64,000 bases of DNA from Ascaris suum (taxonomy: Eukaryota > Nematoda > Chromadorea > Rhabditida > Ascarididae), in assembly GCA_013433145.1 (NCBI GenBank), contig CM024191.1, positions 1,814,501 to 1,878,500 of the forward strand, read 5' to 3'. Position 1 is the stretch's first letter. Each line of letters opens with the position of its first letter. A program made the translations under genes and the position numbers. The notes beneath the pieces were generated by a model that was not told the origin of the DNA, did no database searches, and worked only from the letters and a program-made list of their open reading frames with translations. Below are positions 1 to 23,800 of the stretch, in pieces.

Positions 1-184
1 TACTAGCAAATTGCAGCATTTCTTATTTGTAGGCTCTGTAAGCTCACGACACCCAATTCTATAGGTTGTTGCCTCTTAGTTTTCGCATTCACGGAGCCGC
101 CGATTTCCTTGATTGTCGCATTTTTTGACCCTGCGTTATATGCGGTGCCTTCTGAATTAAAGAACAACAAACGAAGAAACTAAC

Positions 185-11076
<10,892 letters not shown>

Positions 11077-11857
11077 CGAGCAGCTCATCTTCGAGGCAGA
11101 CGGTTGGCGTAGAACTAAGGCTGCAATGTACGCGACGACGGCTCTTCTCACTGTCCACCTGATGCACAATGGTCGAACGAATGCAGTTGAAATGCGCCGC
11201 GCGACACGCTCTTTCTTGCACTCCCCTCGCCCATTTCGGCACAGTTCCGCAGGTGCGCATCACCAAAAAAGCTCGTCAAGCTAGCTAACGGTGCCAGCTT
11301 TGCTCTTCTTCCCGTCTACTTTTCATTGCTACACACCGTCTGATTCATAATACTTCATGGGCGCGATTTCATAGCCTCCCTCCCGTTTTTCCGACGTCCA
11401 TTAATCTCCAGTTGCCATCCATTTCATTTCCTAGTTCCATTTATTATCCCATAACGAATAGATGCGAATTCCCTTTTTTTAAATCATAGGCGAGGCTTTT
11501 TTTTCTTAGTAAAGAGATAGTCGAAAACTTCCTGAACTTGGTGTTGTCTCGAATGGCGACCGAAATAGCAACTGCTGCAAACAAATTTGACAATGTGAGA
11601 GGGCGCCACTTTTTTCAAGTAAAAATGTGTTTAACGGTTTAAAATAAGAATAAATTTGCTCAAATTTTTTCCAGCAACACATTATGCTAGTTTTCACACA
11701 ACACTTCTTCCGCAAATTTGCTTTCGACTTCTCTTTTTCCGATGCCTCTTAGCTGCTCCCTTCATTGTATGTTTGCGGTTGGCTCCCTCCCTTGCATTCG
11801 TTCCCCGTTGCGCCATTTAAGTGCGTACGTAAACAGCAGTCGTCAATTGTGAAGTAT

Positions 11858-14800
11858 TTATTTTGGCTTAGACTGTTCACATTTCGTGGAAGATTTCGAG
11901 AGCGTAGTGACTAGCGCCACTATTATAAGGAGAAGTCCAAGCGTTGTAACGAATGCGATCGCCAACTTCATCCTCGGAAACGCGACGAATCGCTCGCAAG
12001 CAACTGTCGTCGAGTTTGTCATTAGTTCAATTTGCTGCAATAGATTATATTTTGAGTGCATCACTTTCATCTACATACAATGCGAATATGAAATCCTCCC
12101 AGTAATAACGATAGTTGTTTATATATACGCATAAATGAATGAAACTATTATACTAAGATGAGTTAGCGCTTAAATGAGCGATGAATTCTGATGGAATATG
12201 CAAATTTTATTGCCATAACTGCAAGTTGAACGAGAGACAATGTGAAAGCTGATTAAACGCACAAATGGTCATATAGATGAATGCATTCAAATAGGAACAA
12301 GCACTGATAAGTATAACAAGATGTATTAACGAATGAGGGATATCTAACGATACTAAAATGATTGACACAAGTAGAATATTTCCCAATAGTACAGAAATAA
12401 CCCTCATAAAACTTGCATAAAAAGATAATTCTCATTGCAATGAAATGTACCAAATGCATTGAGAAACTTGCACATAAAATAGATACAAATAGAGAAAAAA
12501 ATGGCAAAAATATATATCAAATAGCTCATAACTGCACCGAGATCTTTTGCAGCATTTTTAGCTTGTAAGAATGAACAGACAAAATTCTTTTTTTTTTTTC
12601 TGGAATGCATATCTACGGCTGAATTTATCTCTTTTCGTGAGATCGAGAGATTTATTTTTTGCTGTTTTTGTGTGGATTCTTCCCCCTTCTCCCACCGTCC
12701 ACCCTTACCTCATAAAAAATTGACAAAAAATGCACTTCCTGTTTTTTACCGAAGAAAACAAAACCATTCAGCTATAAGCCTTAACGATACAGATAAAACT
12801 TGAAGCAACTCCGCAGGAAGCGGAAAAAAGTCTGCACGCCTTGAACATCAGTTTAGGTTACGTTGACGTTTATTATCGGTGATAGCGATTTCGATGTTGG
12901 AACATAAATTTCTACCAGAGCACAAAAATTTATTTCTGTATGGTGACGGAAATACGCTCGAGCGCAACAAAATGAAGACATTTTAGGTGCCGAATATGTG
13001 CGTCAGAGCAAAAAATTTCAACAAAACACAAACATCATATCACCCGTCCACGAAAACTTACTATTGGTCGATGTAATAAATTTAAAAAAATTTTCTCACT
13101 TAGTAGCAACAACGCACACTGAAAATATGATCACATGCACCATGTCTGACTACTTTTCAATCCGCCTGTGATAGTGAGCTTCAGGACAACAGTTGCTCTC
13201 AATAGATGAGAAGACTTCTTTCAGGGTTTTTGGATTTCGACGCCTCGAATGTCAATATTAATAACAACATATAGACCTTTGATTAAAAACCTTATGCCCG
13301 ATATCAACTTACTTATCGAATGGCACCATTTTTTCACTACCAAAATCGCGACAAATGTTTTCAACTCACTATTTTCAATACTCTCAAAATGCCATAAATG
13401 GCGAAATACGAGAAAATGTATGTAATCCTCTACCTATCTATCACAGACAATGTATTCCATTTATCGTAGACTTCAAAGCGTTTTAAACGACGAGTGGAGA
13501 TGCTCTTTTTGCTTAATGCATCATGTCAGATTGTTTCGGCATATTTCCTCAGAAAGCGTTTGTTTTAGTTTAGCGTGTTTCAAAGTTCGCGTTTCATTTA
13601 ACAACGCTAACACGTAATTTAGACCAAACCGGAGTGAGAAACCCGCTTTGCGCATGTTTGCTAATCTTTTTGGAGAAAACGACATCTTCAACACAACTAG
13701 TTCTTTGAAGAAATAAAAAAGCTACCACGCTATAAGCCATTTTTAACAACAGAAATGAAATTCGAAGCAAGTTCGCAGGAAGTTGCAAAAAGGTCTATGC
13801 ATCTTCAACACTAGTTCACGTTACGCTGACGTTTATTTTCGCTGATAGTGATATCTGAATAGCATTTTCACTTCTCATTAAACCAACAGGTATCACTAAG
13901 GTAAAGCACATAGATAGCACCATTTAAATACTCGACAGGAAAACATTGAAAAAAAAAAGTTTTATACGCAAAACATATCACTCCTTTCATTGTATTCTTA
14001 AGTAGAATGGGAGAAACAGATAGAGAATTGCTTTAAAAATACGATAGACTTTTAAGTGGTGGCAACAACTTGAATGCATAGTTTATAAATAATTTCAGCA
14101 AATGATGTACAACGAGTGCATCTTATTAGAGCCGAAGTGATGACTTAAAGTATCTATTAAGAAGAGACAAATAGTTTTCAAAAATAGAGTTTAGAGAGAG
14201 AAAAAAAAATTGAAAGACATAAATTGCAACTAATTTTGAAGTGTTTTTTCATAGAAAATGACAAAAAAGTATCGAACTTTTTTTTGAAATTAAACAATAA
14301 TAAGCATCTTTACGATATTGTTAAAGTAATTTTTTTTTTTAAAAGAAATTCGATAAATACGAATCAAAGTATTAAATTAATCACATCTTCTAAATATGCA
14401 ATGATTCACCTAATGAATATCAAATATGTTGTGAGGAAATTCATAGCATTCAACGACGTTTAAATCTTCATAGAAATGCAATTTGATTCCGTATTTGAAG
14501 AGAAAATATTGAAAGTAGAATGGAATAAATGACAAATCGATAGCAATGTTTTGCATAGCTAATGTTGTATTTCAAAAATTCGCAGTTTCAGAATTTTTTG
14601 AATTCTATCGCTTAACTTCGTTTACTTTTCGATTGTCTTCAAATGAAGTTTAATGTATTTAGTAACCGCGTTAACTGCTAAAGGCTTCGTTTCTAAGCCC
14701 ATACTGACATGATGACGGCAGCCAGCTACAACATATCATAAGCCAGATGTATATCAAGAGAAAATCACCACAGCCATTATCGAGAAATTTAAGGCAATAT

Positions 14801-17800
14801 GTAGAGAAGGTAGAGCGGAAATTCAGAGACAGAACAGGAAAGAAGTATTAGAAAGTAGCGTAACGCTGCAATCCCATCCTCTCTCCCCTCACAGCTCCAG
14901 TTTTTCACCCCCTCCTGTCTGTCCAAAAAAATTTTAACGACTTCACCCTCATGTTTGTGAGTGGGGTTTCGGCGTAACGGGAGTGAAAGATAAAGCTGAA
15001 CGGTGCATACGCCATAATTTCCTAGCGCTGTATGTTCACATTGGCATACCGCATTGCTTTTCATCTCCTTAGCACAAGACAAGTGGAATTGGCCTGCAGC
15101 AAGTTGTGGAAGTCGGCACTTCACAGATTTGAAAACATTAGCAGTGTTTTATTGGATGTTCCTATTATAGGGTGCGGTTCTTCAAGCTGTAACGCACTTC
15201 CTGAACTTTTCATGGTGAAACAACTGACTTTTTGTGTGCCTCTGCAAGCTCAAGAACCTCGTTTGCGTATTTTCTTCTTTTCGCATTTCCTCATTTACAA
15301 AACACAAGTACAACCATAAGAGATTCCTAAAGCGTAACTTTTAACACTTCACTCTAGGATTGTGGGAATTTCATCACTGGGACCCTTATTTTACCAACGA
15401 CGTTTTTTTGAGTGCAGATAATTCCTTGCAGCTTATCCTACAGCTCCTATGCTCCTATCAGGAGCCAACCCTCGCGGTGCGACCTACAAAATATATTTGC
15501 TGCTTGGTGACTTGCCTTTAAGCTTTGGCATTGAATTCCCTTCCACGATGTGTTGCATTTCTTGGCGGCGACATATTTCACTTTCTAAACGGGCACTACA
15601 ACTGACATATGTTGGGACCGTTTTTTTTTGCGCGCGCGGAGGTAGATGTGCGATATGTTAAGACAGAATTCGCTGAATGACGCCGTCAGGATGATTAATT
15701 GGAGAGTATACCTGTCGTCTGGGGCGATTAACGAATAAAAGCCTTGTGCCGACCATTTCAATATCGTCCACCTTAATCACTTGTGGATGACGTCGTCGTC
15801 GTTTCGTGCACGATACTTGACGACATCTGCTCCGACATATGTGCAGATTACAGAAAATATTCACTTCGTTACTGCAAAGATTAGTATTATTTTGCCTTTT
15901 GAAGCTGCATCGATGCGAAACTTTACAAAAAGATCTTGTGATAAGCATTCTACATATAGCATGTAGAAGGATATTTCGAGAGATAACGTTCATAACCGGT
16001 CGGTTAACGTCGCCGCTTGTAACGCTATGTGTTTTCGAACGGATGACGGATAATTTACTTATATAAATGTGCTATTGCCATTTACTGAATGCTGCAATAA
16101 TTTCCTATGATCAACTGAAAGCAACCGTTTATGAATTAACAAGCATCAATCAACGAAATCAACGAAGCTGCACCGGCGTCTTTGTATGAATGTCTTCATC
16201 TCATGAATGCAACGGAAAGAACAACAAGATACTAGAATAATTTATTTATTTTGCGATTTGAATTCGCGTCAAGTTTTAGGATTTCAAAAAAAAAGATGCT
16301 GCATTTACGCATTTAGGATAATAAATTTCACAAGTTTTTTGCGAAAAATGACTAATTGGCAAAGGTGAGTTAGGTTTTGGGCCAATTTAAAGGCCCATTA
16401 ACTAAAGATCTTATAACAATCCTTGTGCAATAATCATTCATTTATGTTTTGACTTTTGTTAGCTATCAATTAAAAACCACATAAAAGACCTTTAAATTTC
16501 TTTATTGCATTCAGCAAAAACACAACAACAAAAAAAAAAAGACTCACGATTATCGACAACCACTTATTCATGTATGCATAAAAATTGTCTAGAGAAGCGA
16601 TAAAATTTAATGTCGAGAAAATTTTTTGATGCTATTTCTCTGTTATTTACATATAGAAAAGTAAATATTTTCAAATATATAAATGCATAAATAAATGCGA
16701 AACAAAAAAAAAAAAAAAAAAACTCGAAGAGAACATATAAGATTGCTATAATTGAAGATACATTTAGTGAAGTTCGAAATTGTTGTAAAAGACACATAAA
16801 ACAATTTTCACAAAAAACGTCACATGTCGATTAACGAGAAAAAAAAGAAGAACACGACTCGATTTAAAGAGAAACGGCAAAAAAAAACGCCCACCATACG
16901 ACTTATACTTTCAATAAATTAAAGGTAATTCTTTAAAAAAAAAGACATTTTGTGAGTTAGTTCCCTCTTCTATATTGTATAATAAAGCTTTATAATGTTG
17001 TATAACAGTCGCATATTTAGATGAGAAATTAACATAAGATACACTATTTCTGCTTTTTCCACCTCACAGTGGTAAAATGCTTCAAAGAGGTATTACTCTT
17101 CATAAATGGTAATAAAATCTTCTGAAGACTTTCTTCATCAACAAAATATGCGCTAATGAATACAGTGACAGGCGAATCTCGAAATACTTCAATCGTATCC
17201 TTGCGGGTAAGCCGATATAAAATCACAAACGAATGTTATACTACATAATATCTCATTGAAATATTAGATTTCCTACAACAATGATCTATCATCACATTTT
17301 CGCGACAACTATTTTATGTTATCAAACTTATTAAAACCTCTATTGTAGCGACAATGTTTTATATAATACCAATAAGACCATTTTCCAATAACGGGTGCAT
17401 TGAATGTGTTATGTGCTGAACGGACGACAACGAAAAAAAGGAACATTTGTTAGCCATATTTTTACAGCGTTGAAATTTTGGTCTCAAATGTTTTGTTTGT
17501 TTCGAAAAACTTGTGGCGTTTTTTTTTTGATGATATATTATCGAAGTTTCTAATGGATAAACTGATATTTAAAAGCAAAATTCCCATTCATTTTCATCAC
17601 ATTCAAGAGCTCTCACATCGAGGAGCGCAGAACATTTCAACTCAATAAATGCTCGTTTGAAATTGAGAAGAAGTGAGTAAGTAGAGTGTAATACAGACCT
17701 TGAAAACAAGTGCATATGTTAGGCGAACGAGGGCATTTTAATATATATTTTTCTGAAGCAAAGATTTTGACGCTTTCGATTATTTGTAGTCCTCTTTAAC

Positions 17801-20800
17801 CAACACTATAAGAGAAAATATCGCAACAGTTCACAAATCACTTTTGTTTTCTTGAAACAACAACAATAATATAAACAATGAAAAAATCGGGTGACTTCTG
17901 CTAACGAGAGTTAACTGAATTTTTGCTATCCAACATTCTTTAGTAAAGGCCAATAAAGCAATTGGTAAACTATTTTTGACGTTATTCTGTCAAAATTTGA
18001 AAACTCTATTTGAGAAGAAAACTCTATAAATATGCCGGAATAACTGGCATAATAAGCATAATTGCATTTTGCTCATCTAGCTAACAAATTTCAAAAAATT
18101 ACCAATAGAAAATAAAATACGCCGAATACCATCGTTATATTTTTAATCAATCAAACCGTTCGAACAAACCGTCCACAAAACATCTATGGAATGCTTGTGG
18201 ATCTATGGAAAACCTTCTTATAACATCTGTGGAATGAAACGAAAATAATAAGTGTAGAATGTACGAAGAATTTTTGTCATTTTTGAATATCAGAAACGTC
18301 TTGGTTGATAATTCTTCAGTGAATCTTCACTGCATACATGAAGTTTTGTTAATCTAGCTAAGCGCTTCAAAATTTAAAACTATCGGGTAAACAGACAGAC
18401 ATGCATACAAACACATGCGTATGCATAGACATGACGTAGCCATAACGCACCTTCGCAGAGCAAATTCGCAAAGGTGCGTAAAAAGAAGCATCATTTACCA
18501 ATGTTGTTCAGCAGCGAGGTAAAAAACAACGCATATACAATTATACAGCGAAAGCAGATAATTTCGCACGCAAGATTTTTTGCAAAACGGGTACCTTCTA
18601 AGTCTTTGGTGGGAGGGGAGGTCTATTTAAGAAGGTGGGAAAGTGCCCACACTAAGCATATCACTCTATTTGCAATGGCAAATCTAGAAACCACCCTCTT
18701 TGGAAAAGTCACACCTGTACAATCCGAGTGCAGAATAAGGCAGCTGCTTTAATCTTAAATGAGTTGCAGATCCCCTCTTCTTTTCAAGCGGTGGAGTAGC
18801 TAAAGGAACTCAAATTGAGCTTTACCCCCATCCCTTACTTCCCTAGTTCCCAGACTTGGTTGAACCCCAGTAACGTCCATTGCAGCCGATGAAGGGTAGT
18901 AGGAATGCAGAGTGCACCTACTGCACAACGGGTTTGGATGTATGTCAGCATACGTGCAGAGAAAAATCAGAGCGCAACTGCAACCGTCAACTGTCGACTG
19001 GGCAAAGTGGTGCGCAATAAGTGATGTTAGATTCGGCGTCAAGACGCTGTTCCATGAAATAAGAGTGAGCCCTTCCTTAATAACAGCCCTTCCAGAGTTG
19101 GCGAATACTTGTGCTTCGAGATTTATATTTCATGGAATAAATGGTGTGGGACTGAATTTATTAAAAGTGGTTTAACTCGCATTTCGAACCTGCAGTGAAC
19201 TGAGCAATTCCTGTCAGAACAAAGGCAAAGAACAATTGGTAGAGTCTAAAGATAGCGCGAAAGCTCTCAGAGGCTCCGACGCTCATTCACTATCGTTTTT
19301 TACTTACCACTTACCTACATTCATGTTTAGCGATGTTCTATACTATACACCATATATTCAGTGAACGGAGACGAAAGTTCGACAACAGAACAATCAAAAA
19401 CAAAACAAACAAGCAGCAACAAGAATGAATATGTTATTCCGATTCGAACGTCTTTGTTTGGTTCTCCCCTCCCTCCTCCCTCTCCCTTACACTTGTACTG
19501 GTAAGCAGTGATGCCATTGTACTGAAATTTATGAAATAATCCTGTGCTCATACTTCCCTCTGAAAAATGGCACAGTATCGAAATTATATCACCTTCAAAG
19601 GTACAATGACTACACTTATACTATACTTACAAAAATAGATTGGTGCATCAGTGTGTCAAGTACTTTGCTCCCGGAAAGTGCAAATTTATACTTGCACAGT
19701 ACTTGAGTTTTTAGACATGGATGCATGAATTAATATAATTAGTCTGAAGGTCTTCAATAGAGAGAATCTCTATATTTCTTCTTATTTTGGACCTTCAGGA
19801 GAAAGTATTTCTGCAACGTCACCTTTAACGTGATTGGCAGCGCTCGATAGAGTAGCAGAGAGAATGAAACCATAAAGTGGCGCATAAAATAAAATATATT
19901 TCTCTTCACTTGAAGACGTGAATTAATAGGAAATATACGCAATATGTAGAAATTATTTTTATGTAGTGCTCAAAGACTTAAACTTGAAAAGCCATAAATA
20001 CTTAAGAAATTTCTATGAAATTTCTATACGTTAGCTCTTTCCCATAAAAGCTGATTTAAATAAAGGACAACGGAAGACGAATAAGATAGAGAAGAAAGAA
20101 AAACTACAGAAATTTCAAAAACTTTTTGATGATCTAAAGAGTGAAATCCACCTCCGCATCTTTGACGAAATGATCCATCCATTATAAACGCTAATGGATA
20201 GAGATGCGTTGAGACCATGAATTATGATGAAACTACAGTACATTTCTGGTATAAGCGTAGTGGGGAAATGATACAATATACTTGTACTTTTGCCAAAATT
20301 CTCACAACACTCTATTGTGTCACCTTTCAGAAACCATACAGTGTTCTAATTATACTGCACTTACTGCATTAGGTTTCCTACAGTACTGCACACTACTATT
20401 GCAGCATACTTTGTGAAGTACGGAGAGTATTATAATTTTTGACAGGTGGCATGACTGCTGGTAAAAGCCTTCCAGAATGGAAAGACTTTTTTTTTAATCA
20501 CATGCACCTCAGAAGCCGCTCTTCTGTTTGCCGAAAACTTTTGCATGCTTAAAATGAAATGTGAAGAACTGGTGATAAATGTGAAAGTGGAAATAGCTCT
20601 TACAGAAGAGTTCTTTCGTCGTCAAATGTATTGAAACGTATATAAAGGCGGCTAAGACGGAAAAAATGCGCATGGAACAGCATGTATAAATGTGGAAGTC
20701 GCAATTATACGCTAACTGCAACGGTAGGGTGATATTCCATGAAAAGCAACCACTTCGAACTGACTTGAATGAGTAGAAAATGAAAAAACGTATAGGAGAT

Positions 20801-23800
20801 ATTCAACCAACACACAAATTCTAAACTTAATTTAAAAATTCCATAAAGTAGTTCATTGAAACGGAATGAAAATAGAACTCATCGCTTGCATTTCTCTCTG
20901 AAAAGTGGGGAAGTTTAAGCCCATTCATTCCTACTGCATTCCTATCCTTCTGTTCTGAAAACAGGTGGCCTATAAGCCCGGTCTCATAACCGGAGTCTTA
21001 CAGCATATCCTTAGAGGTTAGTGGTGTTACGTTAGTACAACCTTCAACCGCTATCCCCGAATCAGTACTTGAATCGGCTCTTTCTTGAAAACGTGCCTTT
21101 GCAACTGTCTTTGCAACAATATAACAAGAAAATCCTAGAAAATGCGAAGTCAGTAGTGAAAAATTTTTATAGGCTATTGCGCATTTAATTCTACTATTTC
21201 TTCATGCCCAAGAGGTACTTGAAATACAGATGAGCAGAGTAGGACCTCAGATTAAATAATGCAAAGAGAATAATTTTAAATGGCAATGATTGCCTGTACG
21301 ATGAGATAATGTTCAAGGTAAGGATATCAAGTTGAAATGAAATAAAATAGCACAAACCTTGTTGGAAATGCCCAAGCTCTTATTTTATTGCGGAAAACTA
21401 TTTCACCATTTTCTTCGTTACGTTCGAATTGATTCCATACTTCACCCTTCAACTGTAAACTGCACCCATCTTCATCGGACAACTCCAACGATGATGATGA
21501 ATCACGGGCCCAGCATCGTCCGATGGTTGCATCCGAAGTGGATAGAGGTACACGAACAACGTACGTCTGAAGCGTTCCAAAATAAACGCAGTCTATTGTT
21601 ATGTTTATGCTATTGTTGGAAAAGCATTCATTAATGCAAGAAAAAAAAAAACTCGCAAAACTATAATGGCGGTTTCGCCCTGAATGCAACTTTGCTCTAC
21701 TACTGCCTTTCAAAAACTTTAATTTTGCTGTCTAGTAGAGTTGTTTAATGAGAATCCCAGCGTGAATTACTTATCAATAATGACTGTATGGCTGTGCTGC
21801 AGTGACAGTACTGCTACGATGAAACAACAACACCTAAGTTACGAATTTAAGTGATTTCATTTTTAGCAGCGCGAAAATGACATCGCTGACAGCAATTTTA
21901 GAAAGCTTCATAGTGTTCGGGACCGGAAAATAGATATGTTTGCAAGAAATATATTCAACTTTTTTTTTGGAAAAGTAACATCTATTCTTTTCGACTTGTT
22001 GATTGTAATCAAATTGCGATGAAAACAAATGATCGCATAAGAGGAGACCACGACGTGTGTGGGCTGTCTTGAGATTTCAAATACAATGCACACATCTGTA
22101 CGAATGGTTTAAAAATGAGTTTGGCTATGTTTAGCTGTGGGTCTTTAATGTTTGGCAGTCGAAAACTGTCAGCCATTCATTAACCGCTCTCATAAAGCAA
22201 ATTATTCGGAGAATAAGTTGCGACGTGAACTTTTTTTAAACAGTAGTTTATGGAAAATGTGGCATCCCGCGGAATGAATGCATATTTTATTTTTGAGCCT
22301 AGAAATCACAGGTAGCAGTTACTCTGAGGAAAACTTAGATCATATTCAGGAGATATCAAACGCATCAAAAAAATTTCTTTGTTCGGTTAAATTAATTTTT
22401 TTTCTTTCGTCGTCATTTAATTTCCTGAAGAATTTTTAAGGTTCTGCATCGCACATGCACGATAATCTAGCAATGAGAATTCATGATATACTTAAAGACA
22501 ACATAAAAATTCGTTCCTCACTAGGTTTTTGCTTCGGACATAAACACCTGCGGAACAAATGGTACTTACGATAGGGTCGCCAACTGTGAGTGGAGAAAAC
22601 AGCGGATCAAGAGGTGTTCCGTTATCAGTGCTCAACAACAGCACTGTATACTTTGTTTCCTGGCCAGATCCCGAGCTCTAACCGTATCCGAAGTCGTCGC
22701 CCACCTTCTACCATAACTCCACCGAAGTTCACCATGGCAAGACTTTCGCTAAAAATTTTCATTCCAATTTTCCTGCTTAGGTTCTATGAGTTATGCCCGT
22801 CGCTTTGTGTCGACTGTTCTCTATATTATTATTAATGAATTTTATGAGCTCATCACAGTGCAGTAATATCGAAATGTACTAAGATTTCGTGTCAGCGAAT
22901 CTCATCGTTATGCTTCTTAACTAAGGCACGTGAAGATCATTCATGCTACACTTCGGCGAATTTTCCCTAGAAATTCCTATTTTTGGGCTATTTTCCAAAC
23001 AGTCCTAAACATTATTAGTGAATTAACCACTTTTACTGAAATTTTTCACAGATATAGATTATTCCATCATTTCGAATGAAAATTTTAGGACACTACAGAC
23101 GATACGAAATTTTCATTGAAATTCTTTTAGGCGATTCAAATAATTCGTTTAAATTTTTTGGAGGATCATATAAAATAAGAGCGGTGAGATTTTCCGTCGA
23201 ACTTTATAATTTCGTGATTAATTTCGTCAAGTAAACATTAGATCAATTATTTCGTTATCTGATTTAAGTGATTCATTTCGTTTTCTACAAAATCGTCGAC
23301 GGCTTAATACATCAAAGCTTCATCAATACTCGTTGATGATTTAAAAACGCAATTCCATGAACAACCTCAACCACTGCACAAGAGTTAACTTCAACAAACT
23401 TTATGTCAGCAATAGCAAACGTCCGCTTCACGTTCGAAATCGGTACTCATTCAATAATGCAAGAAAGCCCGAAGAAATCATTGTATATATCGCAAAAATG
23501 ACGAAGATAAGAAAGGACAAACCGAGTGGATGAAGCAGCCGGAATACACGTTAAAAGATATTTCTTATCCGATGGTTGTACATGGGTGCTACTCTCTTGG
23601 ATAACTACTGCGTTTTCAAGGTTGCCCTCAGCGTTCAGTGATGTCTCGCAACCATCGAGAGGAACCTTCAATGTATCAGGTATAATGTGTTCGTTCATTG
23701 AATCCAAGATATATTCAGTTATCTTTTTTTACTTAATTATTTTACAATCAGATTTTCCAAAAATCATTCCTTTTATTGTAAAGTAGCAAGTATTTTAGAG

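Larger units (their letters stand above)
12035..15711. other. Large intron of the ZP gene
   Basis: A 3.7-kb intron between the post-furin exon and the transmembrane exon. It holds a diverged direct repeat pair (see entries near 12.8 and 13.8 kb). The open frames in it have no domain, signal or splice structure that I trust. No RNA gene was seen. Confidence 0.7.

Noticed and set aside
1..150. Possible carboxypeptidase exon 9 reading GTAYNAGSKNATIKE
   Set aside because: Joining it to exon 8 needs a 33-nt intron and a phase that does not match, and the rest of the peptide does not fit the family. The true exon is probably outside the window.
12207..12407. Hydrophobic minus-strand frame that could be a membrane exon
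   Set aside because: It is just upstream, in sense, of the real transmembrane exon of the ZP gene, which joins in phase; the hydrophobicity is expected from AT-rich DNA.
19170..19200. TTCGAACC-like T-arm of a tRNA
   Set aside because: No A box, acceptor stem or anticodon arm could be found around it.
22590..22835. Plus-strand frame over the ZP exon
   Set aside because: It is antisense to a conserved ZP exon and reads as a shadow.
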